DNA of 14,619 nt from DATAEK01 sp036258055 (GCA_036258055.1 DATAEK010000328.1:1-14619), one strand, 5' to 3'. Positions 6,744 to 13,255 are shown, numbered from the stretch's first letter. Made by a program: numbers and translations. Notes: generated from the letters alone by a model not told the origin.

Positions 6744-7598
6744 ATGAAAGCAATGTGGACGAGTGCGGTGCTGGCCGTCATCACCCTGGGATCGCCGGTG
6801 GCGGCTCAGGCGGCGAACAAGGAACATCAACAGCTCATGGCAGAGATCAGGATGCTCCAGGAGCAGCAGACTCAGATCCAGCATCTGATCGGCGGGCTGA
6901 CCGACGCCCTCAACCAGATCTCTTCGAAGATGGACAACCAGGCGGGCGTGACGCGGAAAGCGTTCGCGGATCAGACGCTGCAGCTCAACAGCATTTCCGA
7001 GGCGGCGCGGATTCTGCGCGAGAAGTCGGACGATACCAACGTGCGTCTCTCCACGATGACGCAAGAGATCCAGTCGCTCCGGCAGACGGTGGCCTCGATG
7101 CCCACCCAAACCCTCGCCGCGCCGATGCCTGGCGCCGATCCGACGATGGCCGGCGTGCCACAGACCGGTGCGCAGCCTCCGGTGAACACCAACAATCCGC
7201 CACCGACGAACATCTCGCCCACGCGCATGTTCGATCAGGCGTACGCCGACTACACGGCGGGTCAGTTCGATCTCGCGATTGCCGGTTTCGAGGCCTTCAT
7301 CCGCACGTTCCCGACGTCGCCGAACGCAGACGACGCGCAGCTCTATATCGGGTACTCGCTGTACTCCGCCGGCAAGAGCGCAGAGGCGCTGGCGGCGCTG
7401 CAGAAAGTCATCAGCGACTATCCGCAGAGCGACAAGGCATCCGCCGCCTACTACAAGATGGGGCTGACGTTCGAATCGCTGAAGCAGCTGGACAACGCGC
7501 GGAAGGCGTTCGAGATGGTCGTGAAGAACTACCCGAGCTCGATGGACGCGACGCTCGCGACGCAGGCGCTGGAGAGGTTGAAGCGTCGGAACGAGTGA
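6744..7598 (+). CDS. cpoB: CpoB/YbgF, Tol-Pal system tetratricopeptide protein
   Basis: Periplasmic coordinator of peptidoglycan synthesis (PBP1B) with Tol-Pal function in E. coli. The 284-residue product has a signal peptide cleaved after AQA at 23, a coiled-coil section at about 26-115 (heptad-like LMAEIRMLQEQQTQIQHLI) that in CpoB drives trimerisation, a flexible Pro/Thr/Asn linker at about 119-158 and a TPR domain at 160-281 built from three units (AYADYTAGQFDLAIAGFEAF, YSLYSAGKSAEALAALQKV, GLTFESLKQLDNARKAFEMV). I chose the ATG at 6744 rather than the in-frame TTG at 6732 because GAGG at 6734-6737 lies 6 nt before the ATG. It is the last gene of the tol operon, 72 bp after pal, and converges on ssb. 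Confidence 0.93.
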   Translation: MKAMWTSAVLAVITLGSPVAAQAANKEHQQLMAEIRMLQEQQTQIQHLIGGLTDALNQISSKMDNQAGVTRKAFADQTLQLNSISEAARILREKSDDTNVRLSTMTQEIQSLRQTVASMPTQTLAAPMPGADPTMAGVPQTGAQPPVNTNNPPPTNISPTRMFDQAYADYTAGQFDLAIAGFEAFIRTFPTSPNADDAQLYIGYSLYSAGKSAEALAALQKVISDYPQSDKASAAYYKMGLTFESLKQLDNARKAFEMVVKNYPSSMDATLATQALERLKRRNE

Positions 7599-7697
7599 GC
7601 GGGCGCCGAGGCCCGAGACTATCCGCTCAGGCTTCGAGGCTTTCTCAGTTTGCGCTGGGGTCCCACCCCGCGGCCGCCAGTGCTCGCTTCTCGCTCA

Positions 7698-7725
7698 AGC
7701 GTCTGGGGCCCCACCCCCAGACGCT
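7698..7725. terminator. Strong GC-rich hairpin between convergent cpoB and ssb
   Basis: A perfect 11-bp stem AGCGTCTGGGG / CCCCAGACGCT with a 6-nt loop, about 100 bp beyond the cpoB stop and about 120 bp beyond the ssb stop. No T-tract follows on either strand, so it is not a textbook intrinsic terminator. In this position a bidirectional terminator or an mRNA 3'-end stabiliser is the likely role. The 14-bp string TGGGGYCCCACCCC in its upper stem and loop also occurs at 7656-7669. Confidence 0.5.
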
Positions 7726-7735
7726 GCAGCTCGCG

Positions 7736-7775
7736 CATTGGCGCTCGCTGCGGCTCAAGGCTGCTCGCGCCGATG
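7736..7775. repeat. Second imperfect hairpin, REP-like element in the convergent gap
   Basis: CATTGGCGC (7736-7744) pairs with GCGCCGATG (7767-7775) with one U-G wobble, enclosing GC-rich sequence that itself contains repeated GCTCGCT/GGCTCAAGG words also seen at 7682-7700. With the hairpin at 7698-7725 this makes a compact module of two adjacent inverted repeats, as in REP/BIME elements. I cannot confirm that copies exist elsewhere in the genome. Confidence 0.4.
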
Positions 7776-7816
7776 GTTAGTTGGAATCGGGTGGCTTGGA
7801 CAGACGTCAGTCTCTG

Positions 7817-7842
7817 CCGAGCCCCGATTCCCGAGTCCCGAC
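7817..7842 (-). repeat. Degenerate heptad array immediately after the ssb stop
   Basis: Read on the plus strand: CCGAGCC, CCGATTC, CCGAGTC, CCGACTT in 7-bp register, running into the ssb stop codon (TTA at 7843-7845 on plus). Read with ssb it gives the series TCGGGAC, TCGGGAA, TCGGGGC, TCGG directly downstream of the gene. It shares the GTCGG core with the arrays after tolQ and tolB, and has the same orientation relative to the gene before it. Confidence 0.6.
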
Positions 7843-8268
7843 TTAGAACGGGATGTCGTCGTCGGTCAGCTCCGTGACCGGCTCGCCGAGATGCTCCTCG
7901 CCCGCCGGACGGGACTGCGATCGAGCTCCCCCGCCGCCACCTCCGCCCAGCAGCACGATCCGATCGCCTCGAATCTCGGTGGTGTACCGCTTGTTGCCAT
8001 CCTTGTCGTCCCACTGGCGTGTCTGGAGACGTCCCTCGACGTAGATTTGTTTGCCCTTGACGAGGTACTCCGAGAGCGACTCGGCTGATTTGCCCCATAG
8101 GACCACCCGGTGCCACTCGGTCTTTTCCTGTTTCTGACCGGCCTTGTCGTTCCAGACCTCGGTCGTCGCGAGATTGAGCGTCGCCACCGGCGCACCGCCC
8201 GGCGTGTAGCGGAGCTCCGCGTCGCGCCCGAGATTGCCGACCAGAATCACTTTGTTCACGCTGCCCAT
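7843..8268 (-). CDS. ssb: Single-stranded DNA-binding protein SSB
   Basis: Binds and protects single-stranded DNA in replication and repair, and recruits partners through its acidic tail. The 141-residue protein has an OB-fold over about residues 1-107 (VNKVILVGNLGRDAELRYTP at 4-23, EKTEWHRVVLWGKSAE at 48-63, KGKQIYVEGRLQTRQWDD at 71-88), an unusually short linker with a seven-glycine run (108-114) and the canonical tip DDDIPF (136-141). E. coli SSB is 178 residues; the difference lies almost entirely in the linker. The ATG at 8266-8268 is supported by AAGGA located 8 nt upstream. It follows a small cupin gene on the same strand with a 175-bp gap holding its own promoter-like sequence, so separate transcription is likely. 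Confidence 0.97.
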   Translation of the reverse strand: MGSVNKVILVGNLGRDAELRYTPGGAPVATLNLATTEVWNDKAGQKQEKTEWHRVVLWGKSAESLSEYLVKGKQIYVEGRLQTRQWDDKDGNKRYTTEIRGDRIVLLGGGGGGGARSQSRPAGEEHLGEPVTELTDDDIPF

Positions 8269-8291
8269 TCCACGAATCCTTTCAGCCTCTG

Positions 8292-8305
8292 CGGACGATC
8301 GTCCG
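8292..8305. promoter_or_regulatory. 14-bp perfect palindrome in the ssb leader
   Basis: CGGACGATCGTCCG is a gapless perfect palindrome located 24 bp upstream of the ssb start and downstream of the candidate promoter. Its location suits a repressor operator or a dimeric regulator site. It does not match LexA consensus sequences known to me. In RNA it can only form a small hairpin with no loop unless the centre opens. Confidence 0.4.
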
Positions 8306-8330
8306 TTGCACCGTCTTCAAGAGTTCAGCC

Positions 8331-8358
8331 ATTCTGACACGCCCGGATTCCGCGTCAA
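8331..8358 (-). promoter_or_regulatory. Candidate sigma-70 promoter of ssb
   Basis: On the minus strand TTGACG (8353-8358) is followed by 16 bp and CAGAAT (8331-8336, 4/6 match to TATAAT). The expected start near 8324 gives a leader of about 56 nt to ssb. The -35 is 5/6, the spacing one base short of optimum. Confidence 0.4.
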
Positions 8359-8382
8359 TCACAACTCGCGCGCCCCGACGCG

Positions 8383-8397
8383 GCGCAGAATCTGCGC
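8383..8397. other. Inverted repeat GCGCAGA-A-TCTGCGC
   Basis: A perfect 7-bp inverted repeat around a single central base, between the cupin stop (8444) and the ssb promoter. It lies 25 bp upstream of the candidate ssb -35 element. It could be an operator or, less likely, part of a terminator for the upstream operon; no T-tract follows, and a 1-nt loop would have to open to 3 or more nt in RNA. Confidence 0.35.
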
Positions 8398-8443
8398 ACG
8401 GTCGGTCACGGGTGCCGCGCACAATCTGATACACCTCTGCGCG

Positions 8444-8797
8444 TCAGCCTACCCGGCCGTACTTGTCCTGCAGCCGTACGACGTCGTCGAGCTCCGGGGT
8501 CGAGACTTCGAAGATGTCGCAGTCGTCGATCGCCGTCATGCGATGCACGGTCTTCGGTGTGATGTGCACGGCCTCGCCGACCTTCATCTCGCGCGAGACG
8601 AGCTCGTCTCCTTCCTTGATCTCGAACAGCATGCGTCCGGACCAGAGGAAGATCGTCTCGTCCTTCTTGTTGTGGTACTGGAGGCTGAGCGCGTGGCCGG
8701 CGTTGACGTGAATCAGCTTGCCGACGTAGCGATCCGTTTTGGCCCAATGCAGCTCGTATCCCCAGGGTTTTTCGACGCGTGTCAACGGTTCGGACAA
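8444..8797 (-). CDS. Small cupin protein, mannose-6-phosphate isomerase type II-like
   Basis: A 117-residue single-domain cupin. The N terminus VEKPWGYELHWAKTDRYVGK and the ending DDVVRLQDKYGR resemble the C-terminal isomerase domain of bifunctional ManC-type enzymes, but the pyrophosphorylase domain is absent. The first cupin motif is LSLQYHNKKDETIFLWSG (37-54) with H42 and E47 as possible metal ligands; the usual second histidine of HxH is replaced by lysine (K44). The second motif gives H85 (TPKTVHRM). Enzyme activity is therefore uncertain: it may be a phosphomannose isomerase or a sugar-binding regulator. The start is TTG at 8795-8797, supported by AAGGAG 6 nt upstream. It follows ptsI by 38 bp on the same strand and is likely the last gene of the PTS operon. 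Confidence 0.85.
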   Translation of the reverse strand: MSEPLTRVEKPWGYELHWAKTDRYVGKLIHVNAGHALSLQYHNKKDETIFLWSGRMLFEIKEGDELVSREMKVGEAVHITPKTVHRMTAIDDCDIFEVSTPELDDVVRLQDKYGRVG

Positions 8798-8813
8798 GAA
8801 TCGCTCCTTCGTG

Positions 8814-8834
8814 CGCGCGGAACGGATCCGCGCG
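8814..8834 (-). other. Hairpin between ptsI and the cupin gene
   Basis: A perfect 8-bp stem CGCGCGGA / TCCGCGCG with a 5-nt loop begins one base after the ptsI stop codon. There is no T-tract, and the cupin ribosome-binding site follows closely. It may act as a processing or stability element or a partial terminator that lowers cupin expression relative to ptsI. Confidence 0.4.
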
Positions 8835-8835
8835 G

Positions 8836-10569
8836 TCAGAGTTTATGCTGCGGTGTGAGCAGCTCGATCAGGGTTTGTTCGACTTCGGCCGCGGTCCTCG
8901 CCTTGAGCGCCCGCCCCGCGGCCCGGCGCGCGTCCGCCGCGCGCAGACTGCGCAGGACCTGCTTCGCCAGCGGCAACGCGGCCGGGGCCATGCTGAACTC
9001 GCGAAGTCCCAGGCCCACGAGCAGCGTCAGGAGCGCCGGGTCAGCGGCCATTTCGCCGCAAACCGCGACGGGGATCCGCCCGCGACGCCCAGCCCTCACG
9101 ACCAGCCTGACGGTCCGGAGGATGGCCGGATGCAGTGGCTCGTACAGGCTCGAGACGCGTTCGTCTGTCCGGTCGACGGCGAGGCAGTACTGGATCAGAT
9201 CGTTGGTGCCGATGCTGAAGAAGTCCGCCTCAGCCGCGATGATGTCCGCCGTGAGGGCCGCCGACGGCACTTCGATCATCACGCCGATGGGTACACGCGG
9301 CGCCGGCTCTCCCCGCGTTCGCAGCGTCTCGGCGGCGCGCTCGACCGCCGCGCGTCCGGTCCGGAGATCCTCCAGCCCCGAGACGAACGGAAACATGATT
9401 CGCAACGGCCCGTGGGCCGCCGCACGCAGCAGCGCACGGAGCTGGGCCTGGAAAATCTCGTCGAACGCCAGACTCAGACGAATGCCCCGTAGCCCGAGCG
9501 GGGCCCGCGCACCTTCGAAGCCCGCGTGATCGATCGACAGCTGCGTTTCGCTGACGTCGAAAGTTCGAACCGTGACCCGTCCAGGTGCGGCACTTTCGAC
9601 GAGGCGCCGGTACGCGTCGTACTGCGCCTCTTCGGTCAGCGCCGCCTCGCCGGCGCCGGCGAGCAAGAACTCGGATCGGAAAAGTCCGATGCCGGCGGCG
9701 CCGCGCTCGGTGGCGCGCACGGCATCGTCCGGAGTTTCGATGTTCGCCTCGAGCCGGATCTCGACGCCGTCTTCGGTGATGGAGGCCAGCGAGCGGAATT
9801 CGTCGAGGGCCCGTTCATCGGCCTGTTGTCGCTGTTGCCGCGCACGGATCTGCGTCAGAGTCTCCCCGTCGGGATCGACGAAAACGTCGCCGGCAACGCC
9901 GTCCACGGCCACGAGGGCGCCCGGCTGGATGAGCATGCTGGCGTTACGCAGCCCCGTGACGGCGGGCACGCGGATCGATCGCGCGAGGATTGCCGTGTGA
10001 TAGGTCCAGCTGCCGGTGTCGCTGACGAGCGCCGCGAGCCGCTGCCAATCGAGCTGGGCAATGACGGACGGAGTGATCTCGTCCGCCACCAGCACGAGCG
10101 GCCCCTCGAGGTCCTTGAAGAGGTCCGTCGGGTCCTCGGCTGCACGGAGGTTCATGCAGAGACGGCCCACGACGTCGGCGACGTCCCCCTTCCGCTCGCG
10201 CAGGTAGCGATCCTGGGCCTGATCGAAGAGGGCGGAGATTTGCTCGAGCGCGCGCTGCAGCGCCGACGCCGCGTTCAAACGCTCGCCCGAGATGATCGAT
10301 CGCGCACGATCGACGAGCATCGCGTCATCGAGCATCAGCAGCTGCGCGTCGAAGAGGTAGCTGTGCTCGTGGCCGATCGACCGCGCGATCCGCTCTTTGA
10401 TTCGCTCGATCTGCTCGCGCGATCGTGCGCGTGCTTCGTCGAGCCGGTCCAACTCGCGGGTGACGAGCGAGGCGGGCACGCGAAACTGCACGTCGCGCGC
10501 TCCGCGCTTGAGGACGAGCGCCTTTCCGACGCCGATCCCCGGTGAGACCCCTAGACCATTCAAGCGCAT
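8836..10569 (-). CDS. ptsI: Phosphoenolpyruvate-protein phosphotransferase, PTS enzyme I
   Basis: Transfers phosphate from PEP to HPr. The 577-residue protein matches classical EI in length and lacks the N-terminal GAF domain of PtsP. The HPr-binding and swivelling domain runs to about 240, with the phosphorylated histidine at H191 in GSWTYHTAILARS (usual form GGxTSHxAIxAR). The PEP-binding barrel contains GIGLFRSEFLL (R298), RTFDV (R335), MIEVPSAA (E433), GTNDLIQY (N456, D457), AVDR (R467) and the catalytic cysteine C504 in VAVCGEMAADP. The loop after R335 reads DVSETQL where E. coli has DIGGDKE, so the conserved GGDK is lost. The ATG at 10569 lies inside the end of ptsH: the genes overlap by 10 bp, so translation is coupled. 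Function as EI is well supported; kinetics may differ. Confidence 0.95.
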   Translation of the reverse strand: MRLNGLGVSPGIGVGKALVLKRGARDVQFRVPASLVTRELDRLDEARARSREQIERIKERIARSIGHEHSYLFDAQLLMLDDAMLVDRARSIISGERLNAASALQRALEQISALFDQAQDRYLRERKGDVADVVGRLCMNLRAAEDPTDLFKDLEGPLVLVADEITPSVIAQLDWQRLAALVSDTGSWTYHTAILARSIRVPAVTGLRNASMLIQPGALVAVDGVAGDVFVDPDGETLTQIRARQQRQQADERALDEFRSLASITEDGVEIRLEANIETPDDAVRATERGAAGIGLFRSEFLLAGAGEAALTEEAQYDAYRRLVESAAPGRVTVRTFDVSETQLSIDHAGFEGARAPLGLRGIRLSLAFDEIFQAQLRALLRAAAHGPLRIMFPFVSGLEDLRTGRAAVERAAETLRTRGEPAPRVPIGVMIEVPSAALTADIIAAEADFFSIGTNDLIQYCLAVDRTDERVSSLYEPLHPAILRTVRLVVRAGRRGRIPVAVCGEMAADPALLTLLVGLGLREFSMAPAALPLAKQVLRSLRAADARRAAGRALKARTAAEVEQTLIELLTPQHKL

Positions 10570-10835
10570 GGCGCCTCGTCGAACCCGCGCTCCACGAGCG
10601 CACAGAGCGCGGCGAGCGCGGTGATTTCATCCGCACCGCTCGCGCTGATCGTAATGATGCTCCCCTGCGCTGCGGCGAGGAGCAGGAGTCCCATGATGCT
10701 TTTCCCGTCAATCTCGCGTCCGCCCCGCGCCACCCGGATCTTGGAGACGAACCCGCTCGCGGTGTGGACGAAGCGAGCCGCCGCGCGCGCGTGCAATCCG
10801 AGCGCATTACTCACGACCACCTCCGAGGAGGTCAT
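10560..10835 (-). CDS. ptsH: Phosphocarrier protein HPr
   Basis: A 91-residue phosphocarrier receiving phosphate from EI at His15 and handing it to EIIA. The active-site stretch is NALGLHARAAARFV with the histidine exactly at residue 15. The regulatory serine is at residue 46 in EIDGKSIMGLLLLAAAQG, the target of HPr kinase/phosphorylase, which is encoded two genes upstream. Having both sites points to a dual-input regulator. The start at 10835 overlaps the EIIA stop as ATGA and has a good ribosome-binding site (AGGAG, 7 nt upstream); an open frame continues further upstream but only in antiphase with EIIA. The extended C terminus (FDEAPCA) is a few residues longer than usual. Confidence 0.97.
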   Translation of the reverse strand: MTSSEVVVSNALGLHARAAARFVHTASGFVSKIRVARGGREIDGKSIMGLLLLAAAQGSIITISASGADEITALAALCALVERGFDEAPCA

Positions 10836-11263
10836 GCCTTTTCTCCTCGAAGCAGATCCGACGCCACCCAGATGGCGTGCCGGCCGTGCTCGCGCATGTC
10901 GCGGGCGAGGGTCAGGAGATTCTGGTCCGCCGGCGGCCGCGCCAGCTTCAGGAGCATCGGCAGGTTGACGCCGGTGATGACCTCGACGTGTTCGTTCACG
11001 AACGTGACGCCGAGGTTCGCCGGAGTCCCTCCGAAGAGGTCGGTCAGGACGAGGACGTCGGCGGGTGCCTCGTCCGTCCCTCCGGCTGATGCCTGCACGC
11101 GCGCGATGGCGTGCGCGATCTCCTCCTTCGCGTGTTCCACGTCGTCGTGCCACCCGATCGACACGGCGGCGAAGTTCGGCAGATCACCGACGATCATCTC
11201 GGCGGAGTTCACCAGCTCGGTGGCGAGTTGCCCGTGCGTCACGACGACCACGCCCAGCTTCAT
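10832..11263 (-). CDS. PTS mannose-family EIIA domain protein
   Basis: A stand-alone 143-residue EIIA of the mannose/fructose/sorbose (PTS-EIIA type 4) family. The phosphorylated histidine is H10 in GVVVVTHGQLA, and the conserved LTDLFGGTPANLG lies at about 73-85, followed by VITGVNLPMLLKL. No EIIB domain is fused and no EIIB, IIC or IID gene is in the window, so the protein probably receives phosphate from HPr for a regulatory purpose. It begins 6 bp after rapZ and overlaps ptsH by 4 bp. Comparable orphan mannose-type EIIAs next to hprK and ptsH are known from alphaproteobacteria (for example near chvI/chvG), where they are thought to be regulatory. The gene name manX is avoided because that denotes a fused IIAB in E. 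coli. Confidence 0.93.
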   Translation of the reverse strand: MKLGVVVVTHGQLATELVNSAEMIVGDLPNFAAVSIGWHDDVEHAKEEIAHAIARVQASAGGTDEAPADVLVLTDLFGGTPANLGVTFVNEHVEVITGVNLPMLLKLARPPADQNLLTLARDMREHGRHAIWVASDLLRGEKA

Positions 11264-11269
11264 GCCGCG

Positions 11270-12184
11270 TTACTCATGCGCGATGTCGCGGTGTGCGACC
11301 CTCAGCCGCACCCCGGAGATACCCGACAGCCCCTTTTTGAGCGCCTCGGCAATCGCGACCGATCGATGGCGGCCACCGGTGCAGCCGATGCCGACGGTCA
11401 GATACGTCTTGCCCTCGTGGACGTACTGCGGGATCAGGAAGTTCAGCAGATTCAGCGTGTGCTTGAGGAATTCGCGAGTGGCCGGTGAACCCTCGAGGAA
11501 CTTCACGACCTCTCGATCGCGGCCGGTGTGCGGCCTGAGTTTCGGGACGAAGTGCGGGTTGGGCAGGAACCTCACGTCGAAAAGCAGATCGGAGTCCACC
11601 GGGATGCCGTGTTTGAAGCCGAAGCTGAGAATCGTGACGACCAGGCGGGTGCCCGGCGCGCGCCCGCTGGCGACGCCCGTGAACACGTGCCGCAGTTCGT
11701 GCACGGTCATCGACGAGGTGTCGACGATGTGATCGGCCATGCGACGGATGCCGCGCATCGCCGTGCGCTCCTCGCGGATGCCTTCGATAGCCGACCGATC
11801 GGGTGCCAGCGGGTGGGGGCGTCGAGTCTCGCTGAATCGCCGCACCAGGGTCTTTTCGGAGGCCTCGAGAAAGATCAGCACCGGGTTCAGGTTGCGTATC
11901 GCCTTCAACCGGCGGTAGATCGCGGGGAACTCCGTGAGCAGCTTGCCTTCCCGCACGTCTACGACCACCGCCGCCCGCGCGATCTCGCTGCCGGCACGAA
12001 GTGTCAGCTCCGCCAGCATCGGCAACAGCGTGACCGGCAGGTTGTCTACGCAGAAGTAGCCGAGATCCTCGAGCGCCCGAATCGCCTGTGACTTTCCCGA
12101 TCCGGAGACACCCGTCAGGACGACGAAGCGCGACCGCACGGCCGTCCTGGCTGCCCGCCGTGCGGCGTGCCGCTTCTCTCGCAT
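11270..12184 (-). CDS. rapZ: RapZ/YvcJ family nucleotide-binding protein (RNase adapter RapZ)
   Basis: A 304-residue P-loop protein. In E. coli RapZ binds the small RNAs GlmY/GlmZ and controls GlmS synthesis; in Bacillus the homologue YvcJ hydrolyses GTP. Walker A is GVSGSGKS at 25-32, followed by the family signature ALEDLGYFCVDNLP (37-50). The C-terminal half holds GCTGGRHRSV at about 267-276, part of the metabolite- and RNA-binding domain. The ATG at 12182-12184 directly abuts the hprK stop (TAGATG) and adds about 18 basic residues (MREKRHAARRAARTAVRSR) ahead of the usual start of the fold; no better internal start exists. The position between hprK and the EIIA gene matches the rapZ-PTS linkage in proteobacteria. 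Whether it controls a GlmS-directed RNA here is unknown. Confidence 0.95.
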   Translation of the reverse strand: MREKRHAARRAARTAVRSRFVVLTGVSGSGKSQAIRALEDLGYFCVDNLPVTLLPMLAELTLRAGSEIARAAVVVDVREGKLLTEFPAIYRRLKAIRNLNPVLIFLEASEKTLVRRFSETRRPHPLAPDRSAIEGIREERTAMRGIRRMADHIVDTSSMTVHELRHVFTGVASGRAPGTRLVVTILSFGFKHGIPVDSDLLFDVRFLPNPHFVPKLRPHTGRDREVVKFLEGSPATREFLKHTLNLLNFLIPQYVHEGKTYLTVGIGCTGGRHRSVAIAEALKKGLSGISGVRLRVAHRDIAHE

Positions 12185-13183
12185 CTACAGATCTTCTCCG
12201 TGCTCGAATTCCGGTTCGGCAGGGTGCCCGTCCTCTTTCAATTGCTGGTCGGCGCGGTCGACGAGGCGTCGGGCCGCGTGATGCCCGCGCGCCTGTGACA
12301 GTCGATTCCGCGCCGCGACCTCGACCAGGATCGCCACGTTCCGGCCAGGCGCCACCGGCATCCTGATCGTCGGGATGCGGATCCCCAGCAGCTCGTAGAA
12401 CTGATCGTCCACACCGAGCCGATCGTACTCGCGTCCGTGTTCCCAGCGTTCGAGCTGCACGACGAGCTCCACGCGCTTGGAGGCGCGCGTGGACGCCACG
12501 CCGAACAGGTCCTGGACGTTGATCAGGCCGAGCCCCCGGATCTCCATGTGGTTACGCGTCAGTTCGGGCGAGTTGCCCAGCACGAACGACTGCGCCCGGC
12601 ACCGCAGTTCCACGGCGTCGTCGGCAACCAGCCGATGACCGCGGACGATCAGATCGAGCGCGCACTCACTCTTGCCGATGCCGCTCTCCCCCACGACGAG
12701 CACGCCGAGCCCGAGGATGTCCATCAGGACGCCATGAATGATCCCGCGAGCGGCGAGGTAGGAATCGAGCACTGCGGTCACCCGGGCCATGGCGTCGGGC
12801 GTCGCGGTGTTGGTCCGGAGCAGCGGCACTCGCGCGGCATCGGCTTCGACGACCAGCTCCGGCGCCGGCGCGAATCCGTCCGTGATCAGCACGCATGGCA
12901 AGTCGTGGACGAACACGCGCCGGAGGACGGCCGTGCGGTCCGCCGGCGGCAGACTCTCGAGGAACCGTACTTCGCTGCCACCAAATATCAGGATCCGCCC
13001 GCCGCGCAGATACGCGTCGAAGCCAGAAAGCGCGAGGCCCGTCTTCTGAATGTGCGGGATGGTAATGCGGCGGTCGATGCCATCGGCGCCGGCGAGGAGC
13101 TCGACGTCGAGATGACTCGAGTCGTGGAGGTCGCGCAGCAGGGTGCCGACGCTCACGCCGCCGGGCTGCGAGGAATCGCTCAT
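12185..13183 (-). CDS. hprK: HPr kinase/phosphorylase
   Basis: Bifunctional enzyme that phosphorylates HPr at Ser46 and removes the phosphate. Numbered from the ATG at 13183 (332 residues), the N-terminal domain spans about 1-135 and the kinase domain follows: catalytic histidine H150 in HGVLMDILGLGVLVVG, Walker A GESGIGKS at 165-172, aspartates D188/D189 in HRLVADDAVE, signature EIRGLGLINVQDLFG starting at 214, and the basic loop PVAPGRNVAILVEVAARN at about 276-293. All these match active HprK. An in-frame TTG at 13207 and GTGs soon after it would add up to eight residues; I favour the ATG although no Shine-Dalgarno is clear for either. The C terminus has an acidic tail (EPEFEHGEDL). It follows hpf by about 72 bp and abuts rapZ. 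Confidence 0.95.
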   Translation of the reverse strand: MSDSSQPGGVSVGTLLRDLHDSSHLDVELLAGADGIDRRITIPHIQKTGLALSGFDAYLRGGRILIFGGSEVRFLESLPPADRTAVLRRVFVHDLPCVLITDGFAPAPELVVEADAARVPLLRTNTATPDAMARVTAVLDSYLAARGIIHGVLMDILGLGVLVVGESGIGKSECALDLIVRGHRLVADDAVELRCRAQSFVLGNSPELTRNHMEIRGLGLINVQDLFGVASTRASKRVELVVQLERWEHGREYDRLGVDDQFYELLGIRIPTIRMPVAPGRNVAILVEVAARNRLSQARGHHAARRLVDRADQQLKEDGHPAEPEFEHGEDL

Positions 13184-13255
13184 CGTGGAATCGTCACGCA
13201 CGCGCAACGCGCACGCGCCGCGGCGGCAGCACCGGCCGCCCGACGCCGCACGGAT

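Noticed and set aside
6755..7780. A 341-codon plus-strand frame overlapping cpoB in another phase
   Set aside because: CpoB has a signal peptide, coiled coil, TPRs and a ribosome-binding site in its own frame; this one is Arg/Ala/Gly-rich shadow sequence.
8234..9529. A 431-codon plus-strand frame opposite ssb, cupin and ptsI
   Set aside because: It is antisense to three clear genes and has no family resemblance.
10560..11153. A 197-residue version of HPr with a 106-residue N-terminal extension
   Set aside because: The extension is EIIA sequence in the wrong phase. The ATG at 10835 puts His15 and Ser46 at their canonical positions and has a good ribosome-binding site.
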